37,393 nt of DNA from Shewanella abyssi. Its GTDB lineage: Bacteria > Pseudomonadota > Gammaproteobacteria > Enterobacterales > Shewanellaceae. The notes beneath the pieces were generated by a model, which worked only from the letters and a program-made list of their open reading frames with translations, had not been told where the DNA came from and searched no databases. Position numbers and translations under genes: made by a program. Positions 1 to 6,500 of this stretch are shown one piece after another. Position 1 is the stretch's first letter. Each line of letters opens with the position of its first letter. Location: NCBI RefSeq assembly GCF_023284025.1, contig NZ_JAKIKR010000050.1:1-37393 (forward strand), written 5' to 3'.

Positions 1-202
1 TCAAGGTGCCTTGATGACATATTCAAATGTATTTTGGATTAGATCCTAGTGAAAGCTTGACCTCAATAAAGATCTCAGGCATATCTGTATAGATAACTTA
101 TAAAGGTTATCTATACAGATATGCCTGAGATCTTTATTGAGGTCAAGCTTTCACTAGGATCTAATCCAAAATACATTTGAATATGTCATCAAGGCACCTT
201 GA
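1..202. repeat. Perfect long palindrome (97-bp arms, 8-nt centre)
   Basis: Bases 1-97 are the exact reverse complement of bases 106-202, with only the 8 bases 98-105 unpaired. I matched all 97 positions by eye without a mismatch. Each outer end is itself a near-palindrome (TCAAGG-TG-CCTTGA). No ORF is present. The arm reaches base 1, so the repeat could extend further left. It could be a hairpin-type miniature element, a foldback, or an assembly artefact at a contig end; the sequence alone does not decide. Confidence 0.9.
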
Positions 203-441
203 TAAGATAATGCCTCCCCCTCAGAGACAATGCAAAGCAGAATTGGCAAGTTTGAGCTAGTAACGATTAGCCATGAGCTATTGACTTGCCTTCAGCACCG
301 TTAAATTCACACTGCAACGAGCATCTTCAGGTAGAACGGGGATGAGAGTGCCTCAGGTATAACACAACATTATTTACAGGCTCATCTTGCGTTAAGGCTG
401 TAGAATCGTGATACTGCTAAAAATTCTAAAAATCATTATCT
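203..441. other. Intergenic, no gene seen
   Basis: This stretch lies between the palindrome and the first lipoprotein gene. I see no convincing ORF, RNA gene or strong promoter. It presumably holds the promoter of the downstream gene, whose start codon is preceded by an AT-rich stretch without a clear Shine-Dalgarno. Confidence 0.4.
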
Positions 442-900
442 ATGTTGAAATACTTTATTATTATCATTGCACTCTTCACCGTTTCTGCCTGTGACTATAT
501 GGATAGTAATCTAATAGCCGATCCATCCGTCCCCTCTATGCGCACGCCAGAGCTCTCATCTATTGGATTCTTAAATGCGATCTACGTCGAACGGGACGTA
601 GAGAAAGCGAAACTGTTTGTTGATGATTCAATGAAAGAGATCCTTTCACACTACTACATTGCCGCTTCAGTGCAACGCCATGTGCTCAACTTGTCATTGA
701 CTGACGTCGAAATGGAAGTTGATGAAGTTGATATCGATTTCTTTCGAAAATCGACTGAAGACGTTACTGTCATCGTCAAGATTAAGGGATTGCGCGGGGG
801 TCAGTTTTGGATTGATGATAGAACCTTGCGCTTGAATAAGCACAAGGGAAAATGGATTATTACCGAAGTAATACCAGAAAGGAGAAACGTTAACGGTTAG
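442..900 (+). CDS. Small putative lipoprotein, unknown function
   Basis: The 152-residue product starts with a short positively charged tip and a hydrophobic run, then a lipobox ending VSAC with Cys17, so it is probably a lipoprotein anchored in the envelope. The +2 residue is Asp, which in enteric bacteria would favour inner-membrane retention. The rest is soluble, acidic and mixed alpha/beta. The C-terminal half (about 75-145) alternates strands and ends in a GKWIITEV-type strand, as in small NTF2-like/DUF4878-like lipoproteins, but I cannot assign a family. The Shine-Dalgarno is weak. Its 3' end runs straight into the degenerate repeat array. Confidence 0.75.
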   Translation: MLKYFIIIIALFTVSACDYMDSNLIADPSVPSMRTPELSSIGFLNAIYVERDVEKAKLFVDDSMKEILSHYYIAASVQRHVLNLSLTDVEMEVDEVDIDFFRKSTEDVTVIVKIKGLRGGQFWIDDRTLRLNKHKGKWIITEVIPERRNVNG

Positions 901-921
901 GTGCTAGGCTCGAGGATTAAA

Positions 922-964
922 GGTTCTAGGTTCTAGGTTCTAGGTTCTAGGTTCTAGGTTCTAG
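922..964. repeat. (GGTTCTA)n heptamer array, about 6 copies
   Basis: Six tandem copies of the 7-bp unit GGTTCTA start 22 bp after the stop of the preceding gene. The array merges into the longer CTAG-rich repeat that follows. Period-7 arrays of different sequence also occur near 14795-14825 and in 16042-16230. Confidence 0.9.
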
Positions 965-1612
965 CAAAGCATAAAATCAACATCAAAAGCCAAATGATGT
1001 TTTCTGTTGATTTCCTAGCAGGACGTAGTCCGTCCTAGCCGTGAGCTGGCGAACGTCCTAGTACCTAGGATCTTCTCAGCTTTCAGATAGGTGCTAGCAG
1101 GCACGTAACTGCGTCACTAGGGAACACTTCGCTTACGGTAAAACTAGAAAAGAGCAAAGCGACAGCATAAATGCCGACCTACTTTAAAAGAAGGTGCTAG
1201 CAAAGCATAAAATCAACATCAACATCAAAAGCCAAAGAGTGTTTGCTGTTGATTTCCTAGCAGGACGTAGTCCGTCCTAGCAGTGAGCAGGCGAACGTCC
1301 TAGGACCTAGGACTTTCTCAGCTTTCAGATAAGTGCTAGCAAAGACGGTAAAATCTTAGACGAACGGCGTACGGCCTTACGGGACGTAACTGCGTCACTA
1401 CGGAACGCTTCGCTTACGGTAAAACTAGAAAAGAGCAAAGCGACGGCATAAATGCCGACCTACTTTAAAAGAAGGTGCTAACAAAGCCTAAAATCAACAT
1501 CAAAAGCCAAAGGGTGTTTGCTGTTGATTTCCTAGCAGGACCTAGTCCGTCCTAGCAGTGAGCTGGCGAACGTCCTAGTACCTTCTCAGCTTTCAGATAG
1601 GTGCTAGTTCTA
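959..1612. repeat. Tandem array of long intergenic repeats, about 2.5 copies
   Basis: A unit of roughly 235-280 bp recurs at about 959, 1194 and 1475 (the last is truncated). Each copy opens with GTGCTAGCAAAGC or a close variant, followed by an inverted pair (AAATCAACA ... TGTTGATTT), then a CTAG-rich segment with AGGAC/GTCCT inverted motifs. Copies 1 and 2 continue into a segment containing AACTGCGTCACTA and GCATAAATGCCGACCTAC. Copy 2 carries an insertion and copy 3 lacks the second half. There are no ORFs. It is best read as a dispersed, structured intergenic (REP/ERIC-like) repeat typical of this group of genomes. Confidence 0.85.
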
Positions 1613-1645
1613 CAAATAAAAATAGCAACCCGTTGGTTGCTATTT
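1613..1645 (-). terminator. Rho-independent terminator of the 32-aa ORF
   Basis: The arms AAATAGCAACC and GGTTGCTATTT (11 bp, perfect) enclose a 4-nt loop. On the minus strand the stem is followed by a T-rich run. It lies 47 bp past the stop of the small ORF at 1692-1790. Confidence 0.75.
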
Positions 1646-1691
1646 CATCTAGATAAAACCTATAAAAGATAGGCTTACTCCGCGATTTTCC

Positions 1692-1790
1692 CTAATCCAA
1701 AAATGCTTCTTCATCCATTTCAACTGGTAGAGACGCTAACATCTCGTCTTGCAGTTGATAATATGCGCCTTCATATTCTTGAAATTCCAT
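1692..1790 (-). CDS. 32-residue acidic small protein (candidate)
   Basis: This short ORF starts with ATG at 1790 and stops with TAG at 1692. It has a good Shine-Dalgarno (CGGAG, 5-6 bp before the ATG) and a clear terminator downstream at 1613-1645, so it has the full architecture of a gene despite its length. The peptide is strongly acidic (many Glu and Asp), contains two Tyr in a row near residue 10, and has no membrane segment or Cys. I recognise no family. It sits alone between the repeat array and the next small gene. Confidence 0.5.
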   Translation of the reverse strand: MEFQEYEGAYYQLQDEMLASLPVEMDEEAFLD

Positions 1791-2169
1791 AACAACTCCG
1801 GATCTTTGATTTAGGTGTAGGGTACAAAAGCATGTCATCAATGATGTGACATTTTGCCTTTCTTAAAACATGCCAACTATGCAGTGTTTCTATTGCTGAT
1901 TATAACAGGATCAAACCACGACTTACAAAAAACTTTCAGTTTAAATCGTATTTAATCGATAAAAACGCCTTTTAGCCGTTATTCTGTTAGTGAAACCTGA
2001 AAGACTTTCAGTTTTTTATTCAAAATAGCGCTAAAAAACACTTTTGATGTGCATAAAAAATATACTTAACGACCACAACTACTGCTATCAATAATAGATA
2101 GCATCGCAGGTGCTAATAATAGACAGCATCGCAGATGCTAATAAGTGCGCTAATTAGAGGTAAATTATA
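1791..2169 (+). promoter_or_regulatory. Structured leader upstream of the 74-aa ORF
   Basis: This gene-free stretch holds a 15-bp palindrome CTGAAAG-A-CTTTCAG (1997-2011). A second ACTTTCAGTTT copy lies near 1930. Two 25-bp tandem units follow (2090-2114, 2115-2139), each containing a hairpin AGCATC-GCA-GRTGCT. An upstream TGCTATC (2083-2089) can pair with GATAGCA (2097-2103) and would compete with the first hairpin. The next gene's start is preceded by a weak GAGGTAAATTATA site. The organisation suggests a regulated leader; the regulator is unknown. Confidence 0.45.
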
Positions 2170-2394
2170 ATGAATGCATTAATTGACTATGAAGCAGCAC
2201 AGCTAGTCGAGTTATTTGATCAGGGAGATGATTTGTCGATATACATGTTTATGGAAAAGATGAGTATCCCCCTAGATGTACAAGGTACGCTTATCAATGA
2301 GATCTCTGCACTAAAACAACGAGAACGCCATAGTATCGCCAAGATCATTGAGTCTCATGGGCAATCAGCAATAAGTGAACGACTCAATTATTAA
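2170..2394 (+). CDS. 74-residue conserved-looking hypothetical protein
   Basis: This short soluble protein is predicted to be almost entirely helical, with no signal peptide, membrane segment or Cys. It reads like a small cytosolic adaptor or regulator, but I do not recognise a family. The ATG at 2170 follows GAGG at 2157-2160, about 9 bp upstream, which is acceptable. The gene is monocistronic: it ends just before a strong bidirectional terminator and converges with the methyltransferase gene. The tandem hairpin repeats directly upstream suggest post-transcriptional or transcriptional control. Confidence 0.7.
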   Translation: MNALIDYEAAQLVELFDQGDDLSIYMFMEKMSIPLDVQGTLINEISALKQRERHSIAKIIESHGQSAISERLNY

Positions 2395-2406
2395 GACACC
2401 ATGATG

Positions 2407-2442
2407 AAAAAAGGCCAAACACTGTTATGTTTGGCCTTTTTA
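2407..2442. terminator. Bidirectional terminator
   Basis: The 14-bp arms AAAAAGGCCAAACA and TGTTTGGCCTTTTT enclose a 6-nt loop. The stem has an A-run before it and a T-run after it, serving the converging genes at 2170-2394 (+) and 2460-3395 (-). Confidence 0.9.
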
Positions 2443-2459
2443 CGCGATTTAGCTCATTG

Positions 2460-3395
2460 CTAATTAGCGATGTCTGTTGTCGGCAATGTCTCTTGTCGAT
2501 AGCGCAGTACTTTTAGTGCTTTATTCGGATCGATATCTTCAAACACCGCTGGGTTGTCCATCTGCTCATAGAACTTCAAGCTAGGACTGTAGCTAGCGAC
2601 TTGCTCTTTTAGGAAATCAATACTCAATTCAGGCGCATTTAAACATAATAGAATGTCGCCATCGGCAGCCAGCAGATCAGGTAACCGTTTTAACAGACGA
2701 GCATAATCTTTTGTTGCTACAAAACTGCCCTTTTGGTTACTGGGTGGATCTGCAATGATGAGATCGTAGGGACCAAGTTTGGTTAGCTTACCCCATGACT
2801 TAAAAATGTCATGACCCAGAAAACGAGCCCCTGAACCCAAATTATTTAACATGTGATTTTGCTTACCTATCGATAGTGAGCCCTTGCTCATATCAATATT
2901 AACCACCTCTGTTGCTTTGCCCTGCAGCGCTGCAACAGAAAAACCGCAGGTATAAGCAAACAAATTTAGCACTTTTTTGCCAGAACTATGCTGCCGCACC
3001 CACTGTCGACCATTAGACATATCTAAGAATAAGCCGTGATTCTGACCACGTAGTAGATGGACTTGAAACTGAGCGCCATTCTCTACAACGATGTGCTTTT
3101 CAGGCACCTCACCTTTAATGATATCGGTATGTGTTTCACCGCCACGGCGATACTGAAAAACCAGATTTATCGCTTCAGCGCCATTTAGCTCACACCAACG
3201 CTGTTCAATTGCCTCAGTGATGACTGAAAGTTCATCCTCATTGAGAGGCTTAAAACTGGTCAATAACACCACTGGCGCATACCAATCTAAGCAAAGGTGC
3301 TCAGCTCCTTGGTATCGTCCCCCACGACCATGAAATAATCGACTAACATCATTACCAAAGGTAACGTCTTTTATTGCTTCAATAAATAACTGCAT
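2460..3395 (-). CDS. Class I SAM-dependent methyltransferase, RlmI/RlmL-C-terminal-like
   Basis: The 311-residue cytosolic protein has a Rossmann methyltransferase core: motif I NLFAYTCGFS (144-153), the acidic ribose-binding residue in VVNIDMSKGS (about 164-173), and motif IV DPPSN (216-220). This pattern matches the Methyltrans_SAM (PF10672) group related to the rRNA m5C methyltransferase RlmI, although the N-terminal PUA domain of RlmI is absent or very divergent. RNA is therefore the likely substrate, but the exact target is inferred. The start is 5 bp after the stop of the upstream permease gene, so the two are probably cotranscribed. It ends at a bidirectional terminator. Confidence 0.8.
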   Translation of the reverse strand: MQLFIEAIKDVTFGNDVSRLFHGRGGRYQGAEHLCLDWYAPVVLLTSFKPLNEDELSVITEAIEQRWCELNGAEAINLVFQYRRGGETHTDIIKGEVPEKHIVVENGAQFQVHLLRGQNHGLFLDMSNGRQWVRQHSSGKKVLNLFAYTCGFSVAALQGKATEVVNIDMSKGSLSIGKQNHMLNNLGSGARFLGHDIFKSWGKLTKLGPYDLIIADPPSNQKGSFVATKDYARLLKRLPDLLAADGDILLCLNAPELSIDFLKEQVASYSPSLKFYEQMDNPAVFEDIDPNKALKVLRYRQETLPTTDIAN

Positions 3396-3400
3396 CTAAC

Positions 3401-4483
3401 TCACTTTTTACTTTCTTCAATCTTTAATTCGTCTTCAGGATCATCTTTATTTTCAGCAATATCACCACCGAGCAATACCGCCAACCAACGCCCGCCTTCG
3501 CTTGACTCTAACGCAATTTTTACAATCATTGTCAGGGGGACTGATAACAGCATACCGACAGAGCCCAATAACCAGCCCCAAAATATCAATGATAGAAATA
3601 CGACTAAGGTCGACAGGCCAAGACCACGTCCCATGTATCGTGGTTCAACCACGTTACCCATAATAGTGTTAGTGCCTAAATACAATAAAGCAACGGCACC
3701 GGCTGCCCCTGGACCTATTTGTATGAAAGCCAGCAATACCGACGGAATCGCGGCAATAATAGAACCTATATTTGGAATATAGTTAAACAGAAATGCAATC
3801 ACCCCCCACAGCAGAGCATAATCCACACCGATGATATATAAGCCAATTCCAACAATCAGTCCGGTACCGAGACTCACCAAGGTTTTAATCACCATGTATT
3901 GGTTAACCGAATTTAAAAAGCGATCAACTTGCTGTAAATGCATATCGGGATCATCAAGTGCAAAATGCATCTTTCTTGAAAAACCGTTCGATTCGAACAA
4001 CATAAACACCACGGTTAAAATGATTAAAAACAGGTTAGCCATGACGCTACCCACACCGGTCAACATGTTCGTCGTCATTGACAATGCAACGCCAGGATCG
4101 AAGTAAGCGAGCATTTGCTCCTTAGTGATCTGAATATTGAGCGCGGCTAACTTTTCAACAACCCAAGAGAACTGTTCTATTAATTGGTCTCGATAAAAGG
4201 GCAACTGCTGGGAAAATTCATTTATGGAGGTACCGACGATTGAGGCCAACCATAAGCCCATCAGTACAATAAACACCATTAGCAGTAATACAGCCACTCC
4301 TCTTGGGGCTCGGTGGCGGGTGAGCCAACTAATCATCGGGTTACAGATCACAGCAATAAATACCGATAACACAAACGGCACGACAATTGGACTTGCCGTT
4401 TTTATTCCGGCGAGGATCACCACAATAAATGCAGAGATGGCAAAGCCTCTAAATGCGACACCTTGATTTTCAAATCGGGGCAT
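3401..4483 (-). CDS. AI-2E/PerM-family inner-membrane permease
   Basis: The 360-residue polytopic protein has the layout of the AI-2E transporter (PF01594; YdiK, PerM, TqsA) family: two adjacent N-terminal membrane helices (about 12-75), a long central amphipathic/periplasmic stretch (90-150), then five or so further helices including the conserved GIGLYIIGVDYALLWG and FNYIPNIGSIIAAIPS-type segments (about 212-250). The tail is charged (EDELKIEESKK). The family exports or imports small hydrophilic compounds or ions; the substrate cannot be told from sequence. It is the first gene of a probable two-gene transcript with the methyltransferase. Confidence 0.88.
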   Translation of the reverse strand: MPRFENQGVAFRGFAISAFIVVILAGIKTASPIVVPFVLSVFIAVICNPMISWLTRHRAPRGVAVLLLMVFIVLMGLWLASIVGTSINEFSQQLPFYRDQLIEQFSWVVEKLAALNIQITKEQMLAYFDPGVALSMTTNMLTGVGSVMANLFLIILTVVFMLFESNGFSRKMHFALDDPDMHLQQVDRFLNSVNQYMVIKTLVSLGTGLIVGIGLYIIGVDYALLWGVIAFLFNYIPNIGSIIAAIPSVLLAFIQIGPGAAGAVALLYLGTNTIMGNVVEPRYMGRGLGLSTLVVFLSLIFWGWLLGSVGMLLSVPLTMIVKIALESSEGGRWLAVLLGGDIAENKDDPEDELKIEESKK

Positions 4484-4761
4484 TAAATAATCCTTGTTGA
4501 TTTATAATATCGCGGCTTTGATGTTTCGAAAGCAAACAATCATAACACCACTAAACAGTAACAATATGCCAGACGTTACCATCAGCTCTGCCATCCTAGG
4601 CGAGTTAATAATACGAGCAACAATGACAAGATAAATGATTTTGTGAATTATCGCATGATTTTATAAAAATCACCGCTTTATTACCGAACAGGGAAAACGA
4701 TAGATCCAATTTATGCTAACTAACGTAAACTCTATTAAGAGCCCATTATAAGCAAAAGCCT

Positions 4762-5664
4762 ATGAATATATTGATTACCGGTGCCAGTGGATTTATTGGT
4801 ACACAGCTGGTGAAACGGTTAAGCCATCATCAGCTCACGTTGCTTACAAGGCACCCTGAACATACCGCAAAGCACCTAGGCGCACATCATCATTATCTAT
4901 GCTCTTTAGATGGATTGACAAATCTAGACAGTTTTGATGCGGTAATTAATCTCGCTGGTGAACCGATTGCAGCCAAAAGATGGTCTAAGGCGCAAAAACA
5001 AGCCATATGTCATAGTCGCTGGTCAATCACCGCTAACCTGGCCCAACTCAACTCCGCGAGTGACAATCCACCAGCCACCTTCATTAGTGCTTCTGCCGTC
5101 GGCTATTATGGTAGCCAAGGTTCACAACATATTGACGAGACATGCCAGCTAAGCCCCGAAAGCAAAGCTGAGTTTACCCATCAAGTGTGTCAACGCTGGG
5201 AACAAGAAGCGCAAAAGGCAGCAAGTCCAGCCACGCGAGTGTGTATTATCCGTATTGGTTTAGTGCTGGGCGCACAAGGTGGCGCCCTAGCCAAGATGTT
5301 ACCCGCTTTTAAATTGGGACTCGGTGGGCCTATCGCAAGCGGCCAACAGGGAATGAGTTGGATCCATTTAAATGACTTAATTAGCCTATTTGAATTCCTG
5401 CTTATAAACCCACACACAAGTGGGATCTACAATGGCTGTGCCCCGACCCCCGTCAGTAACAAAGAGTTCACTAAAGCATTGGGCGCAGCGTTAAACCGTC
5501 CAGCGTGTATTCCAGTGCCTGCATTTGGACTAAAACTGGCACTCGGTGAGATGTCTACCCTGTTAATCGATGGGCAATATGTGCTGCCTAAACGGACGTT
5601 AGAAGATGGCTTTGAATTTAAGTATTCAACTATCGACAGTGCTTTAAACGCGCTATTTAAATAG
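4762..5664 (+). CDS. TIGR01777-family NAD(P)-dependent epimerase (YfcH-like)
   Basis: This 300-residue extended-SDR protein has the N-terminal nucleotide-binding motif GASGFIG (7-13), then NLAGEPI (about 66-72) and SASAVGYYG (about 112-120), both hallmark segments of the YfcH/SDR39U1 group. A C-terminal DUF1731-like end holds YVLPKRTLEDGFEFKY. Length is normal for the family (about 295-305). Members are cytosolic oxidoreductases of unproven substrate. It is a stand-alone gene with a weak Shine-Dalgarno, diverging from the permease gene across about 280 bp that presumably hold both promoters. Confidence 0.9.
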   Translation: MNILITGASGFIGTQLVKRLSHHQLTLLTRHPEHTAKHLGAHHHYLCSLDGLTNLDSFDAVINLAGEPIAAKRWSKAQKQAICHSRWSITANLAQLNSASDNPPATFISASAVGYYGSQGSQHIDETCQLSPESKAEFTHQVCQRWEQEAQKAASPATRVCIIRIGLVLGAQGGALAKMLPAFKLGLGGPIASGQQGMSWIHLNDLISLFEFLLINPHTSGIYNGCAPTPVSNKEFTKALGAALNRPACIPVPAFGLKLALGEMSTLLIDGQYVLPKRTLEDGFEFKYSTIDSALNALFK

Positions 5665-5906
5665 AAGATTTAAAACCACCATAGGAAGCTACCGACTTTA
5701 TTGACGATGAGTAGCTACCTAAAACTGAGGAGCTGAATCTTACTCAAATGAGGCAATTAGGTTGCATGCTTTCTGCACTATTAATAAATTTTACATATAT
5801 AAGTAAAGATAATTAACTAAAACTGAAATGATTTTTCTGGATACTGCTGGTGCTAAGAAATAGCGTCTGTTGACAAAACAATTGTCTAAACCAAGAAGGA
5901 TCTCAC

Positions 5907-6350
5907 ATGCAAATTAAACTATTAATAGTGGCCATCACTGGCTTAGCGGCTTCAACCATGGTGAATGCTGGACCACAAGAAGACGAGACCTGCTGGTATG
6001 AAGACCAGCAAGTTCAAGTCACAACTATTGAGTGTGAGTACGAAGCGGCACTCGAATATTACGGTACGCCGAACTACAATGTGCCACCACAAACATCGTG
6101 TCCAACTTGGGCTATCCGCAACGTAAGTCTAGAAAAAGATATCGGAAAAGTAGAGACTAAAATTGGGGTTGGTTACCTTCCATCATGTGGTTCAAAGTGG
6201 ATTTCGCACGATTGGAACGGAAGTCATACGGTCGAAGGCCGAACATGCGATTACTGGTGGCGTGAGGGTGAAAACGTTATCGGCTACGAAGACAGTCGGA
6301 CTGTGCACACTGAAACCCGTCGCGTACGCGTGTGTGAAAACCTACATTAA
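5907..6350 (+). CDS. Secreted Cys-rich small protein, unknown function
   Basis: The 147-residue product has a clear Sec signal peptide (positive start, hydrophobic core, VNA-G cleavage after about residue 21). The mature part is about 126 residues with six Cys, in TCWYED, ECEYEA, SCPTWA, SCGSKW, TCDYWW and VCENLH, enough for three disulfides, and it is rich in Trp and Tyr. That composition suggests a compact disulfide-stabilised periplasmic or extracellular domain. I do not recognise the family. AAGAAGGATCTCAC gives a good Shine-Dalgarno for the ATG at 5907. The gene stands alone and converges with ybbP. Confidence 0.75.
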   Translation: MQIKLLIVAITGLAASTMVNAGPQEDETCWYEDQQVQVTTIECEYEAALEYYGTPNYNVPPQTSCPTWAIRNVSLEKDIGKVETKIGVGYLPSCGSKWISHDWNGSHTVEGRTCDYWWREGENVIGYEDSRTVHTETRRVRVCENLH

Positions 6351-6449
6351 GTTAAAATTGTCGTAAAACTATCCGAAAATCAATTGTCGTTCTTAATAAA
6401 AAAGCCAAATAAACTAACTGAGACAACAAGTAAAACTCAGTTCCCATAG

Positions 6450-6481
6450 GATATAGCGCTCTCAAACAAGAGCGCTATATC
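6450..6481. terminator. Hairpin between convergent genes, probable terminator
   Basis: The 13-bp perfect arms GATATAGCGCTCT and AGAGCGCTATATC enclose a 6-nt loop, lying between the secreted-protein gene (+) and ybbP (-). There is no strong T-run on either side, so termination may be inefficient or factor-assisted. Confidence 0.55.
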
Positions 6482-6500
6482 AATGTTGATTCAACTTTGA

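Noticed and set aside
1..202. Plasmid-prophage telomere (protelomerase site)
   Set aside because: The palindrome is longer than known sites and no protelomerase or phage gene is in the window; kept only as a remote alternative.
922..1612. Possible CRISPR-like array
   Set aside because: Units are either 7 bp with no spacers or ~250 bp and degenerate; no regular repeat/spacer spacing and no cas genes.
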